Below, in pieces: positions 15,087 to 20,886 of a stretch of DNA of 20,886 nucleotides. The notes beneath the pieces were generated by a model. The model saw only the letters and a list, made by a program, of their open reading frames with translations. It made no database searches and was not told the origin of the DNA. This DNA is from DASQDT01 sp036380435. Lineage in GTDB: Bacteria > Acidobacteriota > Blastocatellia > Pyrinomonadales > Pyrinomonadaceae. The position numbers and the translations under genes are program-made. The stretch covers positions 1 to 20,886 of the forward strand of contig DASVES010000056.1 of assembly GCA_036380435.1 (NCBI GenBank), given 5' to 3'. Every line of letters begins with the position of its first letter. Within the stretch, counting starts at the first letter, position 1.

Positions 15087-16276
15087 CGCGCGCGAGGCAT
15101 GAAGACGTGACGCGTGCGGACGTGATCGTCGTCGGGGCCGGGGCGGCCGGTCTGTTCTGCGCCGCGGAGGCGGGGAGACGCGGCCGGCGCGTCGTCGTCC
15201 TCGAACACAACGACCTGCCGGGCCGCAAGATCAGAATCTCCGGGGGCGGCCGCTGCAATTTCACGAACCGCGACTCGACGCCCGACAACTTCATCTCCAA
15301 CAATCCGCACTTCTGCCGCTCGGCCCTCGCCCGTTACACGCCCGACGACTTCGTCCGCCTCGTCGAGCGCCACCAGATACGCTTCCACGAGAAGAAACTC
15401 GGCCAACTCTTCTGCGACGCGAGCGCGCAGGAGATCACTGACATGCTCCTCGAAGAGTGCCGGCGCGCGCGCGTCACGGTCGTCTGCAATTGCCGTGTGG
15501 ACGCTGTAGAGCGCGCTTCCTTATTCGTCGTCAGGACTGGGCGGGGGACGTTCACCGCCGAGTCGCTCGTCGTGGCGACGGGCGGCCTCTCCGTCACGCA
15601 GCTCGGGGCGACCGACTTCGGCTACCGGCTCGCCCGACAGTTCGGTCTGAAGATACGCGCGACGCGGCCCGGTCTCGTGCCGTTCACGTTGCCGGCCGCG
15701 CGTCTGAAGGAGTTGGGCGCGCTGAGCGGCGTCTCGGTGGACGCCGTGGCCGAGTGCAACGGCGCGGAGTTCCGCGAAAACATTCTGCTCACGCATCGCG
15801 GCTTGAGCGGCCCGGCCATCCTTCAGGTCTCTTCCTACTGGATGCCGGGCGACGCGGTGACGCTCAACCTTCTCCCCGAGGCGGACGCCTTCGATTGGCT
15901 CGTGTCGAACCGCGCTCGGGAGATGACGCTCGCGAACCTGCTCGCAGGGCATCTGCCGCGGCGTTTCGCGCACGCGTGGTGCGAGATGCACGCGCCGGCA
16001 AAGCCTCTGCGGCAGTACACGCCGGGCGAGTTGAAGGAGGCGGCGGAGAACCTGCGTGCGTGGAGGCTCACGCCCGCGGGGACTGAAGGCTACAGGAAGG
16101 CGGAGGTGACGGTGGGCGGCGTGGACACCGACGAGCTATCGTCGAAGACGATGGAGTCGCGTCGGGCGCCGGGGCTGTACTTCATCGGCGAGGTCGTGGA
16201 CGTGACGGGCCACCTCGGCGGGCACAACTTCCAGTGGGCCTGGTCGTCGGGCTTCGCCGCCGGCCAGCACGCGTGA
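15083..16276 (+). CDS. BaiN/HI0933 (YhiN)-type NAD(P)/FAD-dependent oxidoreductase
   Basis: The 397-residue flavoprotein has VIVVGAGAAGLFCAAEAG (14-31), the family hallmark GRKIRISGGGRCNFTN (47-62) and the C-terminal GLYFIGEVVDVTGHLGGHNF followed by QWAWSSG. Length is typical of the family. The ATG at 15083 is chosen because it overlaps the preceding stop (ATGA) and has GAGGG upstream; the frame stays open far upstream only as a shadow of the preceding gene. The family includes BaiN of bile acid metabolism, but most members, including this one, have no known substrate. It may be a passenger at the operon end rather than part of the polyamine module. Confidence 0.9.
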   Translation: MTRARHEDVTRADVIVVGAGAAGLFCAAEAGRRGRRVVVLEHNDLPGRKIRISGGGRCNFTNRDSTPDNFISNNPHFCRSALARYTPDDFVRLVERHQIRFHEKKLGQLFCDASAQEITDMLLEECRRARVTVVCNCRVDAVERASLFVVRTGRGTFTAESLVVATGGLSVTQLGATDFGYRLARQFGLKIRATRPGLVPFTLPAARLKELGALSGVSVDAVAECNGAEFRENILLTHRGLSGPAILQVSSYWMPGDAVTLNLLPEADAFDWLVSNRAREMTLANLLAGHLPRRFAHAWCEMHAPAKPLRQYTPGELKEAAENLRAWRLTPAGTEGYRKAEVTVGGVDTDELSSKTMESRRAPGLYFIGEVVDVTGHLGGHNFQWAWSSGFAAGQHA

Positions 16277-16295
16277 GGGCAGGCGCGCCACGACT

Positions 16296-16388
16296 ACAGT
16301 ACCGCGAGCGGTAGCGAGCGGGTGTCGCGTGAGCCAGGCGAGTCGCCCATCACAGTCGCACCCGCGAGGCTTCCGCTCGCGGTACTGT
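16296..16388. repeat. REP-like inverted repeat, copy 2
   Basis: The arms ACAGTACCGCGAGCGG (16296 onward) and CCGCTCGCGGTACTGT (ending 16388) are the same as those at 84-156, with the two inner arm variants (TAGCGAGCGGGT and AAGCCTCGCGGGT) swapped. It is therefore inverted relative to copy 1, and its central part differs. It follows the last gene of the polyamine operon by 19 bp and could stabilise or end that transcript. Confidence 0.8.
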
Positions 16389-16420
16389 TTTGAGCCAGCC
16401 GTAGTACAGCCTGCGTCCCC

Positions 16421-16464
16421 AAAAGGAAATTGCGCCGCGACGACCGAAGCCATCGCGGCGCAAT
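16421..16464 (-). terminator. Intrinsic terminator of the - strand RNA
   Basis: Read on the - strand, ATTGCGCCGCGATGGC pairs with GTCGTCGCGGCGCAAT around a UUCG loop (16 bp, including two G-U pairs) and is followed by TTCCTTTT. The two G-U pairs become A-C mismatches on the + strand, so the hairpin is better on the - strand. On the + strand the 12-bp core is followed by CTTTT (16465-16469), so it may also stop transcripts of the polyamine operon. Confidence 0.75.
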
Positions 16465-16952
16465 CTTTTCATCCCGAGAGCCGCCGAAGCGTCTGCAAGG
16501 GATGTGGCGACTTCGCTGTACACGCGGCAGCCGCCAAATTTATATCCCGGACACCGGCGTCTTTAAAAACGGTTCTGACGCCCGCCGGTCGGCGATGTAG
16601 GATGCGCTTTCGCGAACCCCCGCAATTACCTGTGAAGGCACTTGCGTCGCCCCTTGGTTTTTGTTGTGGTGGCTTTCCTCCACCGCCGGTTTACGTTCCG
16701 GCGAAACGAGGCACGTGTCCGAAGACGCGTGCGACTGCGCTGCTCGAAGGCCGATCAATTCCTCCGAGTGCCACCCGTTTTTATCCGGGCGCTCGGGCGG
16801 GTCTGCCGACCCGACCCTAGCCGGCCTTTCGGCCGCGACGCGGTCGTCAGAGCAAATGCAAACCGCTCTGCCTCTGCCCTCTGAACGGCGCGTTGCCGCA
16901 TCCGTCCACCTCTCTCCGCGCCGGTCGCTGTCCCCTTGAGAACCGCGACGGG
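16421..16952 (-). ncRNA. Candidate structured non-coding RNA of about 530 nt, no known family recognised
   Basis: The - strand carries a complete transcription unit without a convincing ORF. A consensus promoter (16959-16987) points into it and a 16-bp UUCG-capped hairpin followed by TTCCTTTT ends it (16464 down to 16421). Inside, read on the - strand, are many local stems: 16924-16949, 16887-16922, 16849-16869, GGCC-GAAA-GGCC (16823-16834), 16799-16812, 16774-16789, a 9-bp stem with a UUCG loop (16711-16732), the contiguous pair 16685-16702 and 16668-16684, CGC-GAAA-GCG (16605-16614) and GC-UUCG-GC (16483-16490). The tetraloops are of the stable UUCG and GNRA kinds only on this strand. I looked for signatures of RNase P RNA, tmRNA, SRP RNA and 6S RNA and did not find them. 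A riboregulator, a structural RNA or a divergent known RNA are all possible. Confidence 0.6.
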
Positions 16953-16958
16953 ACGTGC

Positions 16959-16987
16959 AAGATACGCTCGCCTCACTGACCTGTCAA
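16959..16987 (-). promoter_or_regulatory. Consensus sigma-70 promoter of the - strand RNA
   Basis: On the - strand a perfect -35 box TTGACA (16987-16982) and TATCTT (16964-16959) are separated by 17 bp. This is the closest match to the sigma-70 consensus seen in the window. Just upstream is an A/T-richer stretch, GAAATGCGAAAATAG, like an UP element. The transcription start is expected near 16952. Confidence 0.7.
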
Positions 16988-17023
16988 GAGCTATTTTCGC
17001 ATTTCTCATCCAAAGCGTTCGCC

Positions 17024-17118
17024 TGTGGATAAAGGTGTGCCTGTGGAAATTCGGAGACGTTTTTCGGGCGTAAAAATGAGCGGCCCCGAGCCGCCTGTGG
17101 AAATCACGTTGTGGTGAA
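17024..17118. promoter_or_regulatory. Cluster of TGTGGA direct repeats (DnaA-box-like) between divergent promoters
   Basis: Three copies of GCCTGTGGA(T/A)A occur in the same direction: TGTGGATAA at 17024-17032 (a perfect DnaA-box, TTATCCACA on the other strand), and TGTGGAAAT at 17042-17050 and 17096-17104. A weaker TGTGGTGAA is at 17110-17118. They lie upstream of the RNA promoter on one side and of the membrane-protein promoter on the other. They may bind DnaA or another regulator. Confidence 0.45.
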
Positions 17119-17183
17119 ACCTGAAGCCGCGCGAAGTCACACCAGCATCGTTTCAAATTTCTCGCCTCGCGACGCCGCGCAGG

Positions 17184-17189
17184 TATAAT
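17184..17189 (+). promoter_or_regulatory. TATAAT -10 box upstream of the polytopic membrane protein
   Basis: A perfect TATAAT lies 47 bp before the ATG at 17236; no good -35 is visible at 16-18 bp. The in-frame ATG at 17188 overlaps this box, which argues that translation starts at 17236 instead. Confidence 0.4.
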
Positions 17190-17235
17190 GCCGCGTCGCT
17201 TTTGTACTCCGCGAGTCACCGAACTTAAAACCGAC

Positions 17236-18378
17236 ATGGCCGCCAGCACTGTAGAAGTCTTAGCCGAGCGCCCCGCAAGAGCCACGGCCGCCGTGGGCGG
17301 ATGGTGGCTCTTTTCGCCGCGCATCGATCTGATGGTCTTTCTGGGGAGCGCGCTCGTGTCGCTCGCGCTGCTCTGGGTGGGCGCGCGCGCCGGGGTGCTC
17401 GAAGACGAGTCGCCTGACTGGGCATGGGTGCCGGCCGTGCTGTTGGTGGACGTGGCGCACGTCTACGCGACGGCGTTTCGAGTCTACTTCGACGCAGAGG
17501 AATTGAAGCGCCGGCTCTGGCTCTACGCGCTCGTCCCCGTCGTCTCGCTCGCCATGGGCGTGGCGCTCTACTCGGAGAGCGAGACCCTCTTCTGGCGGAC
17601 GCTCGCCTACCTCGCCGTCTTCCACTTCGTGCGACAGCAATACGGGTGGGTGGCGCTCTATCGCGCGCGCCGGGGCGAGCGCGGGCGCGTGGGCTGGTGG
17701 ATCGACGCCGCGGCCGTCTACATGGCGACCCTCTACCCGCTCGTCTACTGGCACGCGCACCTGCCGCGAAAGTTCTGGTGGTTTCTGGCGGGCGACTTCG
17801 GCGCGCTCCCCCTCATCGCCGAGCGCATCGCGTGGCCCCTCTACCTGCTCGCGCTCGGCGCCTACGCGACGCGCTCCCTCCACGGCTGGCTCGTGCGCGG
17901 CGCAGGCAATCCCGGCAAGGATGTCGTCGTCGTGACGACGGCCGTCTGCTGGTACGCCGGCATCGTGGCCTACAACTCCGACTACGCCTTCACGGTGACG
18001 AACGTCATCATCCACGGCGTGCCGTACTTCGTGCTCGTCTACTGGTACGCGCGCGTGCGCCGCACGGAAGCGAGCCGGCCCTACCGTCTGCTCGCCCGCG
18101 GCCCCATCGTCTTTCTGGCGACGCTGTGGCTGCTCGCTTACGCCGAAGAACTGCTGTGGGACAGGGGCGTGTGGCACGAGCGCGCGTGGCTGTTCGGCGC
18201 GGAGTGGGACGCCTCGGCGCTAAAGATGTTGCTGGTGCCGCTCCTCGCCCTGCCGCAGATCACGCACTACGTGCTTGACGGCTTTATCTGGCGACGCCGA
18301 AGCAACCCGAGCCTTTCGTTGATCGCGCCGTCGGCGGCGACGCGCCCGCCCGCCAACGGCGCAATTAAGGAGTGCTAA
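17236..18378 (+). CDS. Polytopic membrane protein of unknown function with conserved-looking histidines
   Basis: From the ATG at 17236 the product is 380 residues with about eight or nine hydrophobic segments. Polar motifs sit at helix ends: HVYATAFRVYFD, FHFVRQQYGW (His130), HGVPYFVLVYWYAR (His260) and ITHYVLDGFIWRRR (His344, Asp348). Repeated membrane-embedded histidines suggest metal or cofactor binding or an integral-membrane enzyme, but I cannot name the family; a distant likeness to Brp/Blh-type carotene-cleaving proteins is only an impression. It has its own promoter region, shared divergently with the - strand RNA. The next gene is 312 bp downstream, so it is probably not part of the actA operon. 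Confidence 0.8.
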   Translation: MAASTVEVLAERPARATAAVGGWWLFSPRIDLMVFLGSALVSLALLWVGARAGVLEDESPDWAWVPAVLLVDVAHVYATAFRVYFDAEELKRRLWLYALVPVVSLAMGVALYSESETLFWRTLAYLAVFHFVRQQYGWVALYRARRGERGRVGWWIDAAAVYMATLYPLVYWHAHLPRKFWWFLAGDFGALPLIAERIAWPLYLLALGAYATRSLHGWLVRGAGNPGKDVVVVTTAVCWYAGIVAYNSDYAFTVTNVIIHGVPYFVLVYWYARVRRTEASRPYRLLARGPIVFLATLWLLAYAEELLWDRGVWHERAWLFGAEWDASALKMLLVPLLALPQITHYVLDGFIWRRRSNPSLSLIAPSAATRPPANGAIKEC

Positions 18379-18533
18379 TGAAGCGGGCGAGGTTTATTCA
18401 TAGCGGGGGTCAACTATGTGCTTGCCCGCCGCGAAAAAAAGTAGTATCTCTTAGGTCATTCAAAGCAGTACCTGATGTTAGCAGGGCGGAATACGGCGGT
18501 AAGAACACCTGTCGTCTGAAAGGGACGGGGTAA
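18378..18533 (+). CDS. Possible 51-residue ORF coupled to the membrane protein gene
   Basis: An ATG overlaps the preceding stop (TAATG) and has TAAGGAG five bases upstream, a good ribosome binding site. The frame runs 51 codons (MKRARFIHSGGQLCACPPRK at the start) and is basic with no membrane segment or known motif. The translation initiation signals are the only support; the composition does not look strongly coding. A predicted promoter for actA lies inside it, which speaks against it. Confidence 0.2.
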   Translation: MKRARFIHSGGQLCACPPRKKVVSLRSFKAVPDVSRAEYGGKNTCRLKGTG

Positions 18534-18690
18534 CTTTACCCGGCGGACGCTTGTACCCACGCGCTGCGTGTGAGAGTGGCGCGTCGCTGCGCCGCCGCCA
18601 CGGTATCGCCACAAACGCACGACACAAAGGCAACACGGTTGCCGCAAGCTACAGACTGTCCGTAGAGACTTCCGAGGCGCGCTCCGGGCA
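18379..18690. other. Intergenic region and probable long leader of the actA operon
   Basis: This 312-bp stretch holds no convincing gene. It contains a predicted promoter (18422-18450), which would give a leader of about 230 nt, and a small hairpin GGGTA-ACTT-TACCC (18528-18541). No known riboswitch signature was recognised. Confidence 0.45.
18422..18450 (+). promoter_or_regulatory. Predicted sigma-70 promoter upstream of actA
   Basis: TTGCCC (18422-18427) and TATCTC (18445-18450) are spaced by 17 bp, with an A-tract (AAAAAAA) in the spacer. The match is moderate; the start site would be near 18457, far upstream of the actA ATG. Confidence 0.35.
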
Positions 18691-19407
18691 ATGCAGATTT
18701 TCCACCACAGCACGAACACGCTCGCCAAGGTGAGCATCTTCGGCGGTCTCTTCATCGCCGGGGCCGCCCTGTGGGTGCTGGCCGAGGTCAACCGCTCCTC
18801 CTACAACACGGGGCAGTTCATCGAGCGCCAGCAGCCCGTCCAGTTCTCGCACAAGCACCACGTCGGCGACGACGGCATCTCTTGCGTCTACTGCCACACG
18901 TCGGTCGAGTCGTCCTCCTCGGCGGGGCTGCCGCCGACGCAGACCTGCATGAACTGTCACTCGCAAATCTGGTCGGAGAGTCCGTACCTTGAAGTGGTGC
19001 GCGCAAGCTGGCGCGAGAACCGGCCGATAGAGTGGACGCGCGTCCACGACCTGCCCGACTACGTCTACTTCAACCACGGCATACACGTCGCCAAGGGCGT
19101 GGGGTGCGCCTCCTGTCACGGACGCATCGACGAGATGCCGGCCGTCTATCAGGCCGCCTCGCTTCAGATGGAGTGGTGTCTGGCGTGCCACCGCGAGCCG
19201 GAGCGCTTCGTCCGCCCGAAGGAAGAGATTTACAACATGGCGTGGAACATTGAGGCCGACACCGACGACGGCGTGAGGGCCGACCCCGAGAACCGTCTCG
19301 GCGAGAACAAGTCGGCGCGGCGTCTGGAGCAGGCGCGCGAGCTGCTCAAGACCTACAAGGTGCGCTCCGTCGCCACGATTACCAGTTGCTCGACGTGTCA
19401 CCGCTGA
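18691..19407 (+). CDS. actA: Alternative complex III subunit ActA, pentaheme cytochrome c
   Basis: The 238-residue protein has an N-terminal membrane anchor (about 12-32) and five CxxCH haem-binding motifs: CVYCH (65), CMNCH (86), CASCH (139), CLACH (163) and CSTCH (233). Five haems plus FSHKHHVGDDGISCVYCH are typical of ActA. It is the periplasm-facing multihaem cytochrome of the quinol:acceptor oxidoreductase known as alternative complex III, which replaces the bc1 complex in respiration. The next gene, actB, begins 18 bp after its stop, the normal order for this operon. The ribosome binding site is weak. Confidence 0.93.
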   Translation: MQIFHHSTNTLAKVSIFGGLFIAGAALWVLAEVNRSSYNTGQFIERQQPVQFSHKHHVGDDGISCVYCHTSVESSSSAGLPPTQTCMNCHSQIWSESPYLEVVRASWRENRPIEWTRVHDLPDYVYFNHGIHVAKGVGCASCHGRIDEMPAVYQAASLQMEWCLACHREPERFVRPKEEIYNMAWNIEADTDDGVRADPENRLGENKSARRLEQARELLKTYKVRSVATITSCSTCHR

Positions 19408-19425
19408 GGCTGTAGGGCCGGTTAG

Positions 19426-20886
19426 ATGAACATCAAAGACACTCTCCCCGAACTCTATCAACTGCGCCGCCCGGCGCGCGCCGACGAAGCGCGCCGCAAG
19501 CTCGCGGGCACGACGGGGCGCGAGTACTGGCAGAGCCTCGAAGAGCTGGCGGCCACGCCCGAGTTCGAGGAGCTTCTGCACAGGGAGTTCCCGCAGCACG
19601 CCGCCGAGTGGGACGAGTCCACGGATCGCCGCACCTTCCTGAAACTGATGGGCGCGTCGCTCGCCCTCGCCGGCATTTCGGGTTGCTCCTACCAGCCGCC
19701 GGAGACGGCCGTCCCTTACGTCCGCCAGCCCGAAGGGATCGTGCCCGGCAAGCCGCTCTTCTTCGCCACGGCGATGCCTTTCGCGGGCGGGGCCACGGGC
19801 CTGCTCGTCAGAAGCAACATGGGGCGGCCGACCAAAGTCGAAGGGAATCCCGACCACCCGGCGAGCCTCGGCGCGACGGACGTGTGGGCGCAAGCCTCGG
19901 TGCTCGGCCTCTATGACCCCGACCGCTCGCAGACGGTCGTCAATCGCGGCGAGGTGCGCTCCTACACGTCCTTCCTCGCCGAAGCGCAGACACAGCTCGG
20001 CGCGTTACAGAACGGCGGCGAGGGCTTGCGCTTCCTCGTCGAGTCGATCAACTCGCCGACGATGGCCGCGCAGCTCGAAGAGATTCTCGCGCGGTTCCCG
20101 TCGGCGCGCGTGCATCAGTGGGAGCCGGCCGGGGCCAACTCCGCGGCCGTCGGCGCGCGTCTCGCCCTCGGCGACTTCGCCTCGACCGTCTACCGCTTCG
20201 ACCGCGCTGAGCGCGTGCTCTCACTCGACTCCGACTTCCTCTCCTGCGGCCCCGCGAGCTTGCGCTACGCGCGCGACTTCGCCTCGCGCCGCCGCGTGCG
20301 CGAAGGACTCGCGGGCGAGATCAATCGTCTCTACGCCGTCGAGTCCACGCCGACGAACACCGGCGCGGTCGCCGACCACCGCCTCGCCGTTCGGCCCAGT
20401 CAGGTCGAACAGATCGCCGCGCGCATCGCCGCCGGTCTGGGCGCCCCGTCGCCGGCCGGCGCCAACCTCGACGCCGGACTCTCCGACGAGCAGCGCCGCT
20501 TCATCGACGCCGTCGTCGCCGACCTCGGCGCACACCGCGGCCGCTCCATCGTCATCGCGGGCGACGAGCAGAGCGCGCGCCTTCATGCCTTAGCGCACGT
20601 CATCAACGGCGCGCTCGAAGGCGTGGGGCAGACCGTGGTCTACACCGAGCCGGTGGAAATGGCGCCGGCCGACCACGTCGAATCTTTGCGCGAGCTGACG
20701 GAGGCGATTGACGCCGACCGCGTGCGGATGCTCGTCGTCGTCGGCGGCAATCCGGTCTACGACACGCCGGTCGATCTCCGGCTCGACGCGCGGCGGATGC
20801 TCAAGGTGCCGTGGACGGCGCACCTCGGTCTCCACGACGACGAGACCTCCGAGCTATGCCACTGGCACATCCCCGAAGCGCACTTC
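19426..20886 (+). CDS. actB: Alternative complex III subunit ActB, N-terminal part (continues past the window)
   Basis: The frame is open from ATG 19426 to the window end (487 codons, no stop). It opens with EYWQSLEELAATPEFEELLH, followed by an internal twin-arginine motif RRTFLKLMGASLALAGISGC (68-87), the unusual delayed Tat-like signal that marks ActB and related proteins. A molybdopterin-oxidoreductase-like domain follows (GRPTKVEGNPDHPASLGATD and LVVVGGNPVYDTP). In characterised complexes this domain carries no molybdenum, and the iron-sulfur clusters sit in the C-terminal part, which is outside the window. ActB passes electrons within the complex from quinol oxidation towards ActA and downstream acceptors. 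Confidence 0.92.
   Translation, partial: MNIKDTLPELYQLRRPARADEARRKLAGTTGREYWQSLEELAATPEFEELLHREFPQHAAEWDESTDRRTFLKLMGASLALAGISGCSYQPPETAVPYVRQPEGIVPGKPLFFATAMPFAGGATGLLVRSNMGRPTKVEGNPDHPASLGATDVWAQASVLGLYDPDRSQTVVNRGEVRSYTSFLAEAQTQLGALQNGGEGLRFLVESINSPTMAAQLEEILARFPSARVHQWEPAGANSAAVGARLALGDFASTVYRFDRAERVLSLDSDFLSCGPASLRYARDFASRRRVREGLAGEINRLYAVESTPTNTGAVADHRLAVRPSQVEQIAARIAAGLGAPSPAGANLDAGLSDEQRRFIDAVVADLGAHRGRSIVIAGDEQSARLHALAHVINGALEGVGQTVVYTEPVEMAPADHVESLRELTEAIDADRVRMLVVVGGNPVYDTPVDLRLDARRMLKVPWTAHLGLHDDETSELCHWHIPEAHF

Noticed and set aside
16540..16758. 72-codon - strand ORF starting with TTG after GGAGG
   Set aside because: Ribosome binding site spacing is only about 2 nt and the frame is crossed by several stem-loops of the candidate RNA. 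A short leader peptide cannot be fully excluded.
16329..16820. 163-codon + strand ORF
   Set aside because: It runs from the REP-like element through the terminator and antisense to the candidate RNA, with no ribosome binding site or domain pattern.
16421..16952. RNase P RNA or tmRNA as identity of the - strand RNA
   Set aside because: A GAGGAAAG string occurs, but inside a simple local hairpin and without the other RNase P conserved regions. No tRNA-like ends or ALAA-ending tag reading frame for tmRNA is present.
17024..17118. Chromosomal replication origin
   Set aside because: Only one site is a perfect DnaA box, there is no clear AT-rich unwinding region and no dnaA, dnaN or similar gene nearby. 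Kept only as a regulatory-site candidate.

Overview
The window is high-GC bacterial chromosome. Alternative complex III genes (actA, actB), a WGxxGxxG small secreted protein, several DUF2382 stress proteins and short dispersed intergenic repeats fit an Acidobacteriota-type soil bacterium. That assignment is an inference from gene content, not a marker-based call.

Layout. (1) 1-1556: the last 19 codons of an mgtE gene on the + strand face a complete mgtE on the - strand. The two are tail to tail, nearly identical where both are visible, and separated by a REP-like inverted repeat. (2) 1678-3516: a DUF3376-type protein that lacks the patatin catalytic domain expected in front of it, ending near a strong hairpin. 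(3) 3683-7144, - strand: a small WGxxGxxG protein and three DUF2382 (YsnF/AvaK-like) stress proteins. (4) 7433-16276, + strand: a long, mostly overlapping operon. It holds S-adenosylmethionine decarboxylase, a tandem DUF4178 zinc-ribbon membrane protein, a DUF3806-like protein, a 59-residue membrane protein, a DUF350 membrane protein, a membrane-bound aminopropyltransferase (SpeE-like), a voltage-gated K+ channel, a predicted Tat lipoprotein FAD oxidoreductase and a BaiN/HI0933-type flavoprotein. The two main gaps in this operon are each filled by an inverted array of 7-bp repeats. (5) 16277-17235: a region without protein genes. It holds a second REP-like element and, on the - strand, what looks like a complete gene for a structured RNA of about 530 nt, with a consensus sigma-70 promoter, many hairpins closed by UUCG/GAAA tetraloops, and an intrinsic terminator. 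A cluster of TGTGGA motifs lies between its promoter and the next + strand gene. (6) 17236-18378: a polytopic membrane protein of unknown function. (7) 18691-20886: actA and the 5' part of actB, the start of an alternative complex III operon.

How the parts may work together. The operon can make decarboxylated AdoMet (SpeD), transfer its aminopropyl group at the membrane (SpeE-like with about 7 membrane segments), and possibly oxidise an amine outside the membrane (Tat FAD protein). These steps sit beside a K+ channel and DUF350/DUF4178 membrane proteins. This suggests a membrane-associated polyamine system linked to ion flux or envelope stress rather than bulk spermidine synthesis. No ornithine or arginine decarboxylase is present here. 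The best candidate for something undescribed is the - strand RNA at about 16421-16952.
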